From: Voacanga thouarsii
Lineage: Eukaryota; Streptophyta; Magnoliopsida; Gentianales; Apocynaceae
Direction of reading: 5' to 3'
Assembly (NCBI GenBank): GCA_026120185.1
Contig: JANUWF010001161.1
Span: 2,304,001 to 2,368,000 of the forward strand
DNA: 64,000 bases
This document shows, piece after piece, positions 1-10,658 of this stretch. How positions within the stretch are numbered: position 1 is the first letter of the stretch; the number at the start of each line of letters is the position of its first letter. Under the pieces are notes generated by a model, which worked only from the letters and a program-made list of their open reading frames with translations, did not search any database and had not been told where the DNA came from. Position numbers and translations under genes: made by a program.

Positions 1-1485
1 ATATCTCTCAGGTTGTTGACGAACCCTATCAGATCTTCGAGGTCCTTGTTCTATAGATGTAGGCTCATCTTGGACTTGTGAGCCATCTAATCGAGATTCA
101 TTATTTGGTTCAGGCACTAATTGTGGCTCTTGAATCTCATCTTGATAAGGTTCAAGCACTAATTGTGGTCCTTGAATCTCATCAAGATGTATTTTACTCC
201 CACTGATTCTTTTGGAAATAAATTCCTTTTCAAGAAAGAATCCATTTCGAGCAACAATTACTCTATTTTCTTTTGGGAGATAAAATTGATATCCTTTAGT
301 TTCTTTAGGATACCCCACAAATATGCATTTATCCGATTTAGGTGCAAGTTTATCAGATAATAAACGCTTTACATAAACTTCACAACCCCAAATCTTCAGA
401 AATAACAAACTAGGTTGTCTCCCAGTCCATATCTCATATGGCGTTTTCTGAACCGATTTAGATGGAACTCGATTTAGTATGAATGCAGCAGTCTCCAGGG
501 CATAACCCCAAAAGGAGATTGGAAGATCAGTTTGACTCATCATTGATCGAACCATATCTAATAAAGTCCGATTTCTCCGTTCAGATACACCATTCCATTG
601 AGGTGTTCCTGGTGGAGTTAATTGGGAAATAATTCCATAATTTTTAAGATGCTCGTCAAACTCGTGACTTAAGTATTCACCACCTCGATCCGATCGAAGT
701 GTTTTAATACTTTTGCCAAGTTGATTTTGTACTTCATTTTGAAATTCTTTGAATTTCTGGAACGATTCAGATTTGTGTTTCATCAGATACAGGTAGCTAT
801 ATCTGCTGAAATCATCTATAAATGTAATGAAGTACTGAAATCCTCCTCTAGCAAGTGAATTCATTGGTCTACATACATCAGTATGTATTAGGCCCAATAA
901 ATCAGTTGCCCTTTCATTTTGTCTCTTGAAAGGCGCTTTAGTCATTTTGCCTAATAAACAAGAATCACACGTTTTGTAAGATTCTAAATAAAATGATTTT
1001 AGAAGCCCATCATTATGAAGCTTTGTTATGCGTTTCTCATTTATATGGCCCAAACGACAATGCCAGAAGTAAGTCTGATTTAAATCATTGGATTTCAATC
1101 TCTTAGTATTTATATTATAGATAGACATGTCTGAAGATCCACGAAGATTTAGAATATAAAGCCCATTCGATAATGAAGCATCTCTATAAAAAATGCCGTT
1201 TTTATTAATGGAGCAAATGTTATTCCTAATAACAAATTCAAAACCTTCTAAATCCAAACAAGAAACTGAAATAATATTCCTACTCATAGCAGGAACATAA
1301 AAACAATTGTTCAGTTCTAAAACAAGCCCACTGGGCAAAATTAATTCAAAAGTTCCTACAGCTACTGCAGCAACTTTTGCTCCATTCGCAACTCGTAGGT
1401 CCACCTCGCCTTTTGCCAAGGCTTTACTCCTTTTTAGACCCTGCACATTTACACAAATGTGAGATCCACAACCGGTATCCAATAC
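1..1485 (-). CDS. pol: Copia Pol, protease and integrase part (partial, after in-frame TAG)
   Basis: Continues the gag frame directly after the TAG at 1486-1488 and stays open to the window edge; I checked every codon. It opens with the protease active site VLDTGCGSHIC, then the GAG-pre-integrase region (FWHCRLGHINEKRI, with CDSCLLGKM for the HHCC zinc site), then the integrase core (IHTDV, FIDDFSRYSYLYL, LRSDRGGEYLS, TPQWNGVSERRN) carrying the D, D and E catalytic residues. The last residues before the edge are a Pro/Glu/Arg-rich linker typical of the segment between integrase and RT. Because of the upstream TAG it would need readthrough or a functional copy elsewhere to be made. Confidence 0.9.
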
Positions 1486-2373
1486 CTATGAATCAGAAGT
1501 AGATAAATTAATTTCAATAACATAAATACCTGAAACGGCAGTCTCATTGTCCTTCTTTTTCTTTGCTTCCAAATAGAGCTTGCAATTTCTTAACCAATGT
1601 CCTTGTTCTCCACAATGGTGGCAAGCTCCCTCATTTGGTGTCTTGGCCTTAGGTTTGGGCTTGAACTTGGACTTTGCCTTGTCCTTACCCTTACTAGCCA
1701 TGACCTTGCCCTTTTTGTTGTTCTTTTTGCCTTTCCCTTTTTGAACCATTAGAACACTAGGAGTATTCTTCTTAATGTTCAATTCAGCTTGTTTTAGCAT
1801 CCCATGCAATTCAATAATGGATTTCTCCATATTATGCATGTTAAAATTCATGACAAACTGGTTATACTCAGCAGGTAAAGAGCCCAAGATCAAATCCGTG
1901 GCCGTGTCATGATTAACAGGAGCACCAAGCTTCTCAAGATGATCTAGATAGCCCTTCATTTTAAGGACATGAGCACTTACCGAGGTGCCAGAAACCATCT
2001 TACATGCATTTAACGCCTTGTGAGTTTCAAATCTCTCTTGTCGTGCTTGCTCTTGGAACATTTCCTTGAGATGCACAATCATGTCAAATGCCTCTGCTTC
2101 TTCAAACTGTTTTTGAAGTTCAGAGTTCATGGTTGCTAGCATGAGGCAAGTAACATTGTTGGATTCATCTTTGTGCTTACTATAAGCATCTTTTTCAGCT
2201 TTTGAGGCGTTGTTTGCTGGAGTAGGGGGAATAGGATTTTCAAGAACATAGAGCCTTTTTTCTTGCTTAAGAACAATTCTTAAGTTTTGTGCCCAATCAA
2301 GAAAGTTAGTCCCACTAAGCTTGTCTTTCTCAAGCACAGATCGCAATGAATTATTCCAACTGTTTGTTGCCAT
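1486..2373 (-). CDS. gag: Copia Gag (nucleocapsid) protein
   Basis: A 295-residue product starting MATNSW. Residues about 20-200 form the copia Gag fold (DUF4219/UBN2 type: 'LSGTNFLDWAQNLRIVL' near residue 20, 'ALNACKMVSGTSVSAHVLKM' near 120). A very basic Lys-rich stretch covers residues about 210-245. One CCHC zinc knuckle, CHHCGEQGHWLRNC (CX2CX4HX4C), follows near residue 250 and binds the RNA genome. Gag assembles the virus-like particle in the cytoplasm. The frame ends in TAG exactly where copia elements normally carry the Trp of the 'WVLDTG' protease motif, so gag and pol were one frame and a TGG to TAG change separates them. Confidence 0.93.
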   Translation of the reverse strand: MATNSWNNSLRSVLEKDKLSGTNFLDWAQNLRIVLKQEKRLYVLENPIPPTPANNASKAEKDAYSKHKDESNNVTCLMLATMNSELQKQFEEAEAFDMIVHLKEMFQEQARQERFETHKALNACKMVSGTSVSAHVLKMKGYLDHLEKLGAPVNHDTATDLILGSLPAEYNQFVMNFNMHNMEKSIIELHGMLKQAELNIKKNTPSVLMVQKGKGKKNNKKGKVMASKGKDKAKSKFKPKPKAKTPNEGACHHCGEQGHWLRNCKLYLEAKKKKDNETAVSGIYVIEINLSTSDS

Positions 2374-3776
2374 TATCTACATACAAAAATATGCAAAGTA
2401 ATTAATTTTTGAGATTCTAACGAAAAACTCCCACTAAAAGCATTTAAACTTTTTGAAACTTCAACATTTTGATGTTTCGTAGTGGGGAAAAATATTTTAT
2501 TTTAATCATAAGTAAGCTTTGGCTTTAATCTTATAATTAAATAAAACTCTAATTTTAAATGAGATAGACATCAAATGTCCCGGCTAAAAATATCTTATAA
2601 AATGCCCTAAGCCCAAAACTATTTTGATAGCCCAGTTAAGTCAAACCATATCAAACATATGGAAAACTATTTTCCATCTTATCTTACTCAGATAATCAAA
2701 AGCATCCTACTTTGGTAGGAATGACCATATGATGATCCAAGTAATAACAAGTGTTTGATTTTGGAAGGCATTTAACACTTAAATTTTTTTTTTTTATTTT
2801 AAAAATTTGATTGTAGTAAGTAGGAAATAAACATATCAAATATGCATGCAAAACATAAATAAAAGTGACATAGCATGACCCATAACCTATGTTGATCATC
2901 ACGAGCAAAGTGAAGATCAAGGTGGTCAATCTAGGTATATGAACTCCTTAAGCATTCTCTAATGCCTTGAGCATACTCCTCCTTGGTTGTAAATGTCGGT
3001 TGCTGTCTTCTTTTACATTGGATAATAAAATTAAAATAATTCATATTCTAGGAAAGTAGTACAATTTTACAACAATGAAAAATGACACACAGGCCGTATT
3101 TAAAAATTACAACTTAAAACAACCATAATGTAACTAGCCAATCACATTGGGATAAAACGGGCCATGCTATGCACTATTCAAAATAATCCACAACTACAAT
3201 AAAAAACACTGACGAATAACACACAATGAATAGTTAGTTGGGGTTCCAAGGGGCAGCGCCCCTGGCGAAGGTCCCACTGGCCGGTCAGTGGGCGGGGGTC
3301 AAGGGGGCAGCGCCCCCGAAAGGAAAAACGATTTTTCCTTCTTTCATTGAATGAGATTTTGCCTTCCGATTTTCGAATATTAATCAAATTAACTTTCGGA
3401 CCCCTTAGTAACCATCGCCGTAAAAATTCATATTACAGACAATATGCGTTCTTTTAATCATGTTTATACAGATAACATATTACCATGGCCGATTAATAAA
3501 AACAATTCGCAAATATAGAATGATGGATAGCATGCTTACGATACCATATCATATTAAAATAGACCAATTTACAGACAATCTGCAACTAATCTGGTCTGAT
3601 CAGGGGACTAAGACGCACATATTAAACCTAATTCAGGCAGTCTGCATGCTAAGTATTCTAAAATCATAATCATGCGAACATGCTAATACATATCGTTTAA
3701 ATTCATATATACATATCATATATGTATTCAACAATACGATTAACACAGATGAATCAACCTAATCGTTTAGCAAGTT
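2374..3776 (-). other. Copia leader with GC-rich palindromes
   Basis: A 1.4-kb untranslated leader between the primer site and gag. It is AT-rich except for 3240-3322, where two self-complementary blocks of the form GGGGCAGCGCCCC and GGGGGCAGCGCCCCC flank a third stem (CACTGGCCGGTCAGTG). These would fold as strong hairpins in the genomic RNA, so a packaging or dimerisation signal or a translational element is possible; that role is inference. I see no ORF of note. Confidence 0.7.
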
Positions 3777-3788
3777 GCTCTGATACCA
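3777..3788 (-). other. Primer binding site, initiator tRNA-Met
   Basis: Minus strand TGGTATCAGAGC, separated by one base from the LTR. It is complementary to the 3' end of plant initiator tRNA-Met and is the standard copia minus-strand primer site. Confidence 0.93.
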
Positions 3789-3789
3789 C

Positions 3790-5007
3790 TGTTAGAATTC
3801 GTGGACTCCGAAATGCGAAAAATATCCACAAATCCCTCCCGAGGACCCAAGTAAACGATTAAGAAGATCTAAGGTTTAAGAATTACCTCTGGTTGCTGTA
3901 ATCGAAATCCTTTGATTCTGGTTGCGCTATTGTACGTTCTACCCGAACAATCACTAGACGCTGTAGTATGCGAACGTCCTCTATCGGATACACACCGCGA
4001 ACTCACTCGATACCCGGGGAATGCTAGCGCCTAGGGTTTGAGAGGTTTTTTTTTTCTTTTCTAGTAGAGAATGGCACGAATGTTCTCAACCAAAAAATTG
4101 GACTATTGAAAAGACGGCTAGGGTTTTCTTAAAAACCCCCGAACCTCTTAGAGTCCAACCCTAATAATATCTTATCATATTCTAATTTAAATTCAAATTA
4201 AATTAAAACTGATATGATAAGATTCTGCCATTATCTCGGTAATTTAACTAATTAATTTACCGAGTCAGATTCTTATAATCTGGACATCATCCAGATACAT
4301 CGAATGTGGACATATTTCCAGATTCATTGTATCTGGTAAATTTTCTAAGTACGATTAACTTAGACATATTTCCAGATTCATCGAACTTGGTCACTAGAAA
4401 AATAACCTAACAAGTTCGCTTATTGTGTGGCCCTATAGGTTCATTTAACACTGGCAGTGTGCCTAAATCATATTTAAATGGCCAACAAGTTATAAGCGGT
4501 TTCTAGCAAAACATTATAACTATCCAGATTAAATGAAGATCGGTGATCTCTTTGAACCAAACCATAATTTTATATTTAGTCCTTTTGTCACACAATATCC
4601 AGATTAAGCATAAGGCACGGAGCATGTCATCCTTATTAAGCTTAATCAATTATTTCTTGATTTCATAGTATACTGTTCAAACAAATGATATCAATATCTT
4701 AGATTGATATATTTGAGCACGACCATGCATTTTTAACAGTCTAACTTATCAAGGGGCCCATGGATATCTCTCCCATACTGAGAGGGACAAATTCCTTCAC
4801 AATCATTATTATTCCAATAATAATAATCGATCAGGGACAGTTTTAGAATAGTCATTGTATTCATTGTAGGGTTTTACTATCAAGTCACGTACTTGATGAC
4901 CAACAAAACAAAACTCACTATTCATGGAAAGGAAAGCCTCATATTATTATATAAAACATAATGACAATAGTATAAGTACAAATTGACTCTAGGGCATATC
5001 CCCAACA
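3790..5007 (-). repeat. 5' LTR of the copia element
   Basis: 1218 bp bounded on the plus strand by TGTTAG at 3790 and CCAACA at 5007, giving the usual TG...CA termini on either strand. The inner edge lies next to the tRNA-iMet primer site. A related LTR in opposite orientation is found at 44100-45751, and the outer end shares the 'CCCTAGAGTCAAT' block with the solo LTR at 15446-21485. The base run ending at 5007 switches directly to coding sequence of another element, which fixes the outer boundary. Confidence 0.9.
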
Positions 5008-5012
5008 CATAA

Positions 5013-5773
5013 GACCTCCATAAGCATTTTGCAAATGTAATCATGTTCGCTTTGGCAGAAGGAAGGTAAATTAATTTTTGGTTTTTAGCTGCTAAGTTAA
5101 TGCTGCAATCAAGGAATACCTCTAGCAAAGCTTTGCCTTTTGGAAATCTGTTATCTAAAGTGTTCAGTTATTTTAATGTTGATTTAAATTCAATTCCTTG
5201 TGATCCGACAAAAATGAATGTTTACAGCTTTGATTTCTTTGAGAGAATGGGTTATGTAAGAGTGGGCAATGAATGGAAGCTTCTGAGAGACACTGAGGGT
5301 AAAGAAAAAGAAAAATTGATGAAAATTAAAGCAGAAGGAAAGTCTGCTCCTGTTGTTGGAACAAAAAGAAAGCTTGAAGATGATCCTCAGGCAGAATCCT
5401 CTGCTACGGGAAAAGAAAAGGATGTGGGACTATCTGTGAGTATTTTGGATGCTATCAACTCACTGGCTGTGAAATTAGATAATTTTAGTTCTGAGCTTCA
5501 AAGTCTTGGAAATAGATTGACAGTAGTAGAAAAAACTGCAAAAATAGATGCACCAATGTCTACCCCTAAAATGTCTACTCAAGAAAAGTAAACAACAGAA
5601 GAATTGGTCATTGAAAAAGAAACTGAACTGCCTGCCGCAGATGAAGTGCATGCTACTGAGCAAACCAAGGAAAAATCCCCGATTAAGGAAGCTGTAGCAC
5701 CATCTATATCCTCTAAATCACATGTCTCATCTGGAAAGAGACAGAAGCATGTTGTGGTTAAAAAAAAAATCTA
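5013..5773 (+). pseudogene. Retroelement-associated ORF ('putative plant transposon protein' type), truncated
   Basis: The frame begins right at the copia LTR boundary with 'HFANVIMFALAEGR', is stopped by TAA at 5067, restarts, and gives a 163-residue ORF from ATG 5100 (LPFGNLLSKVFSYFNVDL, then MGYVRVGNEWKL). A second stop (TAA 5589-5591) is followed by a further in-frame tail to about 5773. The N-terminal part resembles the domain often called putative plant transposon protein that accompanies retroelements. The C-terminal half is Lys/Glu-rich and looks helical (VSILDAINSLAVKLDNFSSELQ, broken over two heptad-like stretches). The function of this family is unknown to me. The 5' end was removed from view by the copia insertion. 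Confidence 0.6.
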
Positions 5774-7167
5774 ACAGGATTGTTGGTCAACACTCGAAAA
5801 AGGGTGTCGAATCAAAAGTTGAAACAATTAACATTTCCTGAGAAGACCAGTTTGGTAGGATGATCTTCAGTTGATATTTCTCTCTAATATCATAAACAAT
5901 TTACTTTTTGCAGTAGAATAATTTATTTTCCTGTCTTTAATTATGCACAAGGATAACTGCTTAAATTCTGACTATTTCCTATCTATCTATATTCTATTTC
6001 TTCTGCTTCCTTTCTATTATTACTCTTTTTGGCTGATGACAAAGGGGGAGAAGATATTAGTTAAGAAATGAGACAGATCTGAATGACTAGGAAGGTATGA
6101 ACTGATATGATACTATTTGGAAAATTTTGGGTTAGACTGATATAAATATGAACTAATCTAGATATTAGACTAATATGGACTGATATGAATGACTGGAAAG
6201 TTTTTGCTTGAACTGATATGATACTGTCTGAGAAATTTTGGGTTAGTTACTAAAATAATTAGCTATAACTGAAAATATGAATTTACTGCAAATATGAAAC
6301 TAATTGGAAATGTTTGCTTAATTGAATATGATTACTGGAAATTGCTTTTGGAATAGTGGGATAATTTTTGGCTAATTTTTTTCATACATTTCTGCAAATT
6401 TACTTGAGGGAAACTTTGTGCTGATAATATTTGATTTTAGTTTGTTGTTATCCAAACTTAAAACTTCAGTTTGATATTATGATTTTTTTTTCTTTATCAA
6501 AAGTACTCTCTTCATATTTGAGGTATCTTTGAGACTAGATAAGATATTGATATGATTCTGTGACAATTTTTTTTTTTTTCAATCAGAAGGAATGTTTTCT
6601 TTATGTTTAAAACTCTTTGAGATTTTGAAAATTTCATTATTCCGTGCATTATGTTAGGGGGAGTTTTGGACTCATATTTTCTTGATCCAAAAATCCTTTT
6701 TCAAAGATTCATACTGTTTTGGACACACACTTTGGATATCCAAAAACTTGTATCTATAAAGGTTTTATACATACCTTCAAAAATGTTTTGGACGTTCGTT
6801 TTGGATGTACAAAATTGATTTCAGTTTTCCTTCGCATTTTGAAATATGCAAACATTAAGAGGGAGCATCTCATCATTTAACTTGCCTGCAATATCTCTTT
6901 TATAAAATTTATTGAATCATTATTTCTTTTTGGAATAATCGTAAGGATATGGAGATAGGTTAGGCTCTAGGCTTCTTGAGCCATGCTTATTCTTTATATA
7001 TATATTTATTTAAATCTCATAAGGACTCTTTGAGTCCGATTATGAGAGATTACATTTTAATGAAAAATATTCTTATCTCTCTCTGATCAACATGTTTATA
7101 CTATACACATCATTGTTCTTTATATATCATTCCTATCAAATTTGTCATCACTTAAAAAAGAGGAGAT
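5774..7167 (+). other. Long 3' untranslated region with repeated polypurine tracts
   Basis: No coding potential. G-rich polypurine runs occur near 6045 (AAAGGGGGAGAAG), 6655 (TTAGGGGGAG) and just before the LTR at 7155-7166 (AAAAAGAGGAGA). The last is in the right place to prime plus-strand synthesis. Between 6090 and 6260 there is a degenerate internal repeat of 'ACTGATATGA...' phrases. Confidence 0.5.
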
Positions 7168-8362
7168 TGTTAGCCCTAAGGGCTTTCTCCTATGTTTTGA
7201 CTTATGACAAATATTGATGTGAACTTACTTGTGTAATCTATATGTGATAGGACATGTTTGACCCCAGTTCTTCTAAGGCATTCAAATCTCATTGTTAAGC
7301 AATTCTTGAGCAATGAATTCAAATATGGGAGATCTAATAAAGTTCAAAGTTTATGAGGTTGTATACTAAGGAGTCCTTATAGAAGAACTTTAGACTAGGA
7401 AGTATTATTAAGGTATTTCTTAATTCCTATGTCTCTTTACCTTTTGATTCAATTGATTTTTATCTTGAAGCACACAAAGAAAAAGATTTCAAAGTTTTGA
7501 AAATCTCAAAATTTTGGATTGAGTAATTTGGATGATTCTACATCCAGAAGATTCATCTAAAATCCTGTAAACAGTATTGAATTGTTTCTGCCTGAAAAAG
7601 TGCCATTTTGGACTTACTTTTTGGATGCATCGTCATCCGAAACTTAAGTCCAAAACACGGGTAAATGTAATAGAAAAATTATAGCCATTTTATAGCCGTT
7701 GGTACTTCACTTTTTAGCTCTATAAAAAGCTTCTAAACAAGATTAGACATAAGATTTTTATGGCATTCTTCTAAGAAACACTATTGCTCAATAGAATACA
7801 AAAATCTCATTTTATTAAGTGCTTCAAAGTGAATTCATATTATGTCAAAAAGGTAAAAGTGTTTGTACTTTTTACCTTAGTGAACATCTGCTCAAACAAG
7901 TAAGCTTTTGTTGTTCTATTAATATTCAATATCCTTTGTAGTACAAGGCTATGGTGTAAAACCCATTTGGGATGAACCTTGATTTGATTGTTTGGTTGAG
8001 AGGTTTTGGAAAACCAAGTGTGGTGATCCTCTCTTGTATGTGGTACAGTTTGATTTTATTAAGTTGAGTAAATGAAATCTGGTTGAAAATCCTTAAGTAT
8101 GAGCTTAAGGTAGTAGACGTAGATCTTGGTAGATCGAACCACTATACATTCTATGTCTTATTTCTTTGTATACATAATTGACTGCATTGTATTTCTTACT
8201 TTAGTCTGAATCTGGATATATCTCAAAGTGTTTTTGGATAGCTTTCTTTGTCACCATAAAGTTAGTCCAAGAAACTTGATGATCATCATTATTCTGTATA
8301 TCAGACAATTGAAAAATTTTTAGTTCGCCAAAAACCTTATTCACCCCCTTTAAGGTTTTTCA
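7168..8362 (+). repeat. Putative 3' LTR
   Basis: Starts TGTTAGCCC directly after a polypurine tract and probably ends near TTTTTCA at 8362, just past a 'TTCACCCCC' run that often closes this LTR type. The right end is uncertain because no partner LTR or TSD is visible. Confidence 0.5.
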
Positions 8363-8825
8363 AGATGTATGTTCAATCAGGATAGCATTTAAACCTGAGA
8401 ATGTACAATCAATTTTCTAATTTTAAGTCTAACTCTTAACCCTGTTAGACTGTATATTTATGGATTTCCTAAACGTGCTAAGTGGAAGCGTTACATAACT
8501 CTATTAAATGAAATTATTTATTATTCGACCATGTTTTCGATTCAAGTTACTTGAACAATATAAAAGTCCATTTTGAACAAAAAAGAAAATGGTACAACAC
8601 TTTTAAGTAACTATTGAAAACTAATGACTCGGGGCTTTATTCCCCCCCCCCTCCCCCCTCTCTATCTCTTATTTCTCCACATTTCTTTCTTCTAATCTTG
8701 TCCAACGTTTATGAAGGATGGAGGGAAATGAGTTAAATAGAAGAGTTTAGTAACTCAAATAGCATGATTGCAACTCAAATTTCAACTTAGTGGAATAAAT
8801 TCACAGGAGATTAGCAATCAAAAGA
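8363..8825. other. Spacer, no gene seen
   Basis: AT-rich sequence without recognisable coding content. A short C-rich run (about 8641-8660) is the only notable feature. Confidence 0.6.
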
Positions 8826-9075
8826 TGTATATATGTTATATGTATGTTGTATGTATATAAAGTGTATATATAATGTTTGTATGTTGTATGTATATATGCT
8901 GTATGTATTTATATGTATATTGTATATATACTGTATGTTTGCTGTATATATGTATGTATGTATGATGTATATATATAAAATGTATATATGTTGTATATAT
9001 GCTATATGTATACTGTATTTTTCAAGGCCTTAGGCAGTTTGTATGTTGTATGTACGCTGTCTATATGTTGTATGC
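8826..9075. repeat. Low-complexity TGTATG/TATATG repeat
   Basis: Degenerate microsatellite built from TGTATG, TGTATA and TGTTGTATG units. Small ORFs across it encode only Met/Tyr/Cys/Ile strings and are artefacts of the repeat. Similar units recur at 9175-9225 and 9715-9785. Confidence 0.85.
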
Positions 9076-9082
9076 TTTCTTA

Positions 9083-9179
9083 GTTGGCACTATAATCACT
9101 AGAAGTCTGCATAATTCTGGTACATATTTTGCTAACTTTTGATGCAATTTAAGTGCATCTCATATGGTTTTGCTGTATG
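9083..9179. repeat. Direct repeat, copy 1 (about 95 bp)
   Basis: Begins around 'ACTATAATCACTAGAAGTC' and ends in 'CATATGGTTTTG'. It is nearly identical to 9629-9715, with the same TGTATG-rich sequence following both copies. The two copies flank about 450 bp. Confidence 0.85.
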
Positions 9180-9628
9180 TATGCTATATGTATGGTGTAC
9201 TTATGTATTTTTCTATGTTGTATGAGATCTTACAGATTTGTCTGACAATAATGCTATTTTTTTTGGTGATGGAATGGAAGTGACTACGAAGAAGATTGAG
9301 AACTTCAAAGTAAAGTTCTGGAAGCCGTGAGATTGGTGAAAGTTAGCGGAGTGCTCCAAGAATGTGAAGCAAGTATACTGTGGAAAGTACAATTTGGATA
9401 GATTGGCAGTGCTGGTGCTGGGTAAAGAGAGGGAATTGGTGAAACTATGCTAGAATCAATTGGTACAATGCAGAATAGAATAATTATGATAGATCTTAGT
9501 CAGATGAGAAAATCAAGTATGGAACTATTGATGCATTTCTGGCTTATGATTATGGGCATGAATTTTTTGAAAAATGGAACAATTGAAGCTTTTCCTTCTT
9601 ATAAGAACTAGTAAAAACATCTTAATTT

Positions 9629-9715
9629 GCATTATAATCGCTAGAAGTCTGCATAATTCTGGTACATATTTTGCTAACTTTTGATGCAATTTAAGTGCAT
9701 CTCATATGGTTTTGG
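9629..9715. repeat. Direct repeat, copy 2 (about 95 bp)
   Basis: Second copy of 9083-9179 in the same orientation, with only a few base changes. The 450 bp between copies (9190-9626) has no recognisable gene, so the pair could be the ends of a small non-autonomous element or a local duplication. Confidence 0.85.
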
Positions 9716-9789
9716 TATATGTATACTGTATGTATGTTGTATGCATGTATTTTTTTAAGGCCTTATGTTGTATGTATGGTGTACCTATG

Positions 9790-10415
9790 GACAAAGACTT
9801 TTACTCAATGCCCATTCATAATCTCAACTCAGTATCCCTTCATTCAATTAACACAATGCAGCCATCATCAAGGTTAGCTATTCAAGGGGGAGAGAGAGAG
9901 GAGAGTGAAGGAATATAGACATCAAGGACTATAGACCTTCAACAATTGCAGTGGACAAATAGAACCAAGTAAAATTTGAATTTCCTACCAAGATTGTGAA
10001 TTTCCCCATGAAACTTTGATTGCATGAACTGCATTCCAGCTTTTGTTGTAAAGAGAGCTTGCCTCAATTCCTACCATTGAATCAATAAATATAATTCTAC
10101 CAAAAAGTCAAAGAGGAAGCTTTTGTAACTTTGAAAACTGTAACCATCTTGATCCTATAAAATACCTTAATATCTCTTTGTTGTTGGTCAACAATCATTT
10201 TCTACTTCTACGAGATTCCTTCTTGCTCATTAATGATTGAACTTTTCCAAAAACAATCTTCTTTCTTCACCAACGAAACATTTTTACTTTCATATTTCAC
10301 TGGAAAAAAAAAAACATGCCTATTTAGTTGATATTGATGGTTAAATGGAAAACCAGAGTTCAGTTGAATACTATTTAAGATATCCCATTTTCTGCACTGA
10401 AAATGTTTAGCAGTG
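9790..10415. other. Spacer, no gene seen
   Basis: AT-rich sequence without a protein match I recognise. On the minus strand, a short open stretch at about 10422-10465 ending in a good splice donor (AAAG|GTAATT) could be one more exon remnant of the kinesin pseudogene, but I cannot confirm it. Confidence 0.5.
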
Positions 10416-10658
10416 AATTACCTTTACATTTCCAGAAGCATGATTTAGTACAGGCTTATTCACATGAGAGATTCATGCATGAATACTAAATATCATAAAA
10501 TTAGAGACATGAACAAAGTGAAAGCATAGACAAACTGTGTATTGGCATAGAGTTTCTTATAGGTCTGTTCTCAGAAGTACTAAATAACTTGTCTTGATGA
10601 CACTACAAAAAATATTAAGAAAAAAGGTCAATGAGTATTTAAACGTCATTGGACATAC

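Larger units (their letters stand above)
1..5007 (-). mobile_element. Ty1/copia LTR retrotransposon, 5' two thirds, cut by window edge
   Basis: On the minus strand one reads, in order, a 5' LTR (5007 to 3790), a primer binding site matching the 3' end of initiator tRNA-Met, a 1.4-kb leader, gag with a CCHC zinc knuckle, aspartic protease and integrase. That order (gag-PR-IN, with RT/RNase H after IN) is the copia order. RT, RNase H and the 3' LTR must lie to the left of the window. The coding frame from 2373 down to base 1 contains a single stop codon, so the insertion is much younger than the other elements here. It interrupts a plus-strand retroelement ORF at base 5008, and its second TSD copy would lie outside the window. 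Confidence 0.93.
5008..8362 (+). mobile_element. 3' part of a Sirevirus-like LTR retroelement
   Basis: To the right of the copia insertion lie the end of a coding region (5013-5591, in-frame remains to about 5773), 1.4 kb of untranslated sequence containing several G-rich polypurine runs, and a putative 3' LTR from 7168. Long 3' untranslated regions with repeated polypurine tracts are described for the Sirevirus lineage of copia elements. The 5' part is not in the window. Lineage assignment is inferred from layout and could be wrong. Confidence 0.6.

Noticed and set aside
1486..1488. Programmed stop-codon readthrough as an established feature
   Set aside because: One copy cannot show it, the downstream context is not a known readthrough signal, and a simple Trp to stop mutation suffices; kept only as a question.
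8641..8661. C-rich run as a structured element
   Set aside because: Short simple-sequence tract with no supporting context.
8833..9033. 66-codon Cys/Tyr/Met-rich ORF
   Set aside because: It is the translation of the TGTATG microsatellite.
10603..10620. 'CACTACAAAAAATATT' as a CACTA left terminus
   Set aside because: Beyond CACTA it matches neither CACTACAAGAAATGTCC nor CACTACTAGAAAAAAGCT, and it lies beside the kinesin pseudogene without subterminal repeats.
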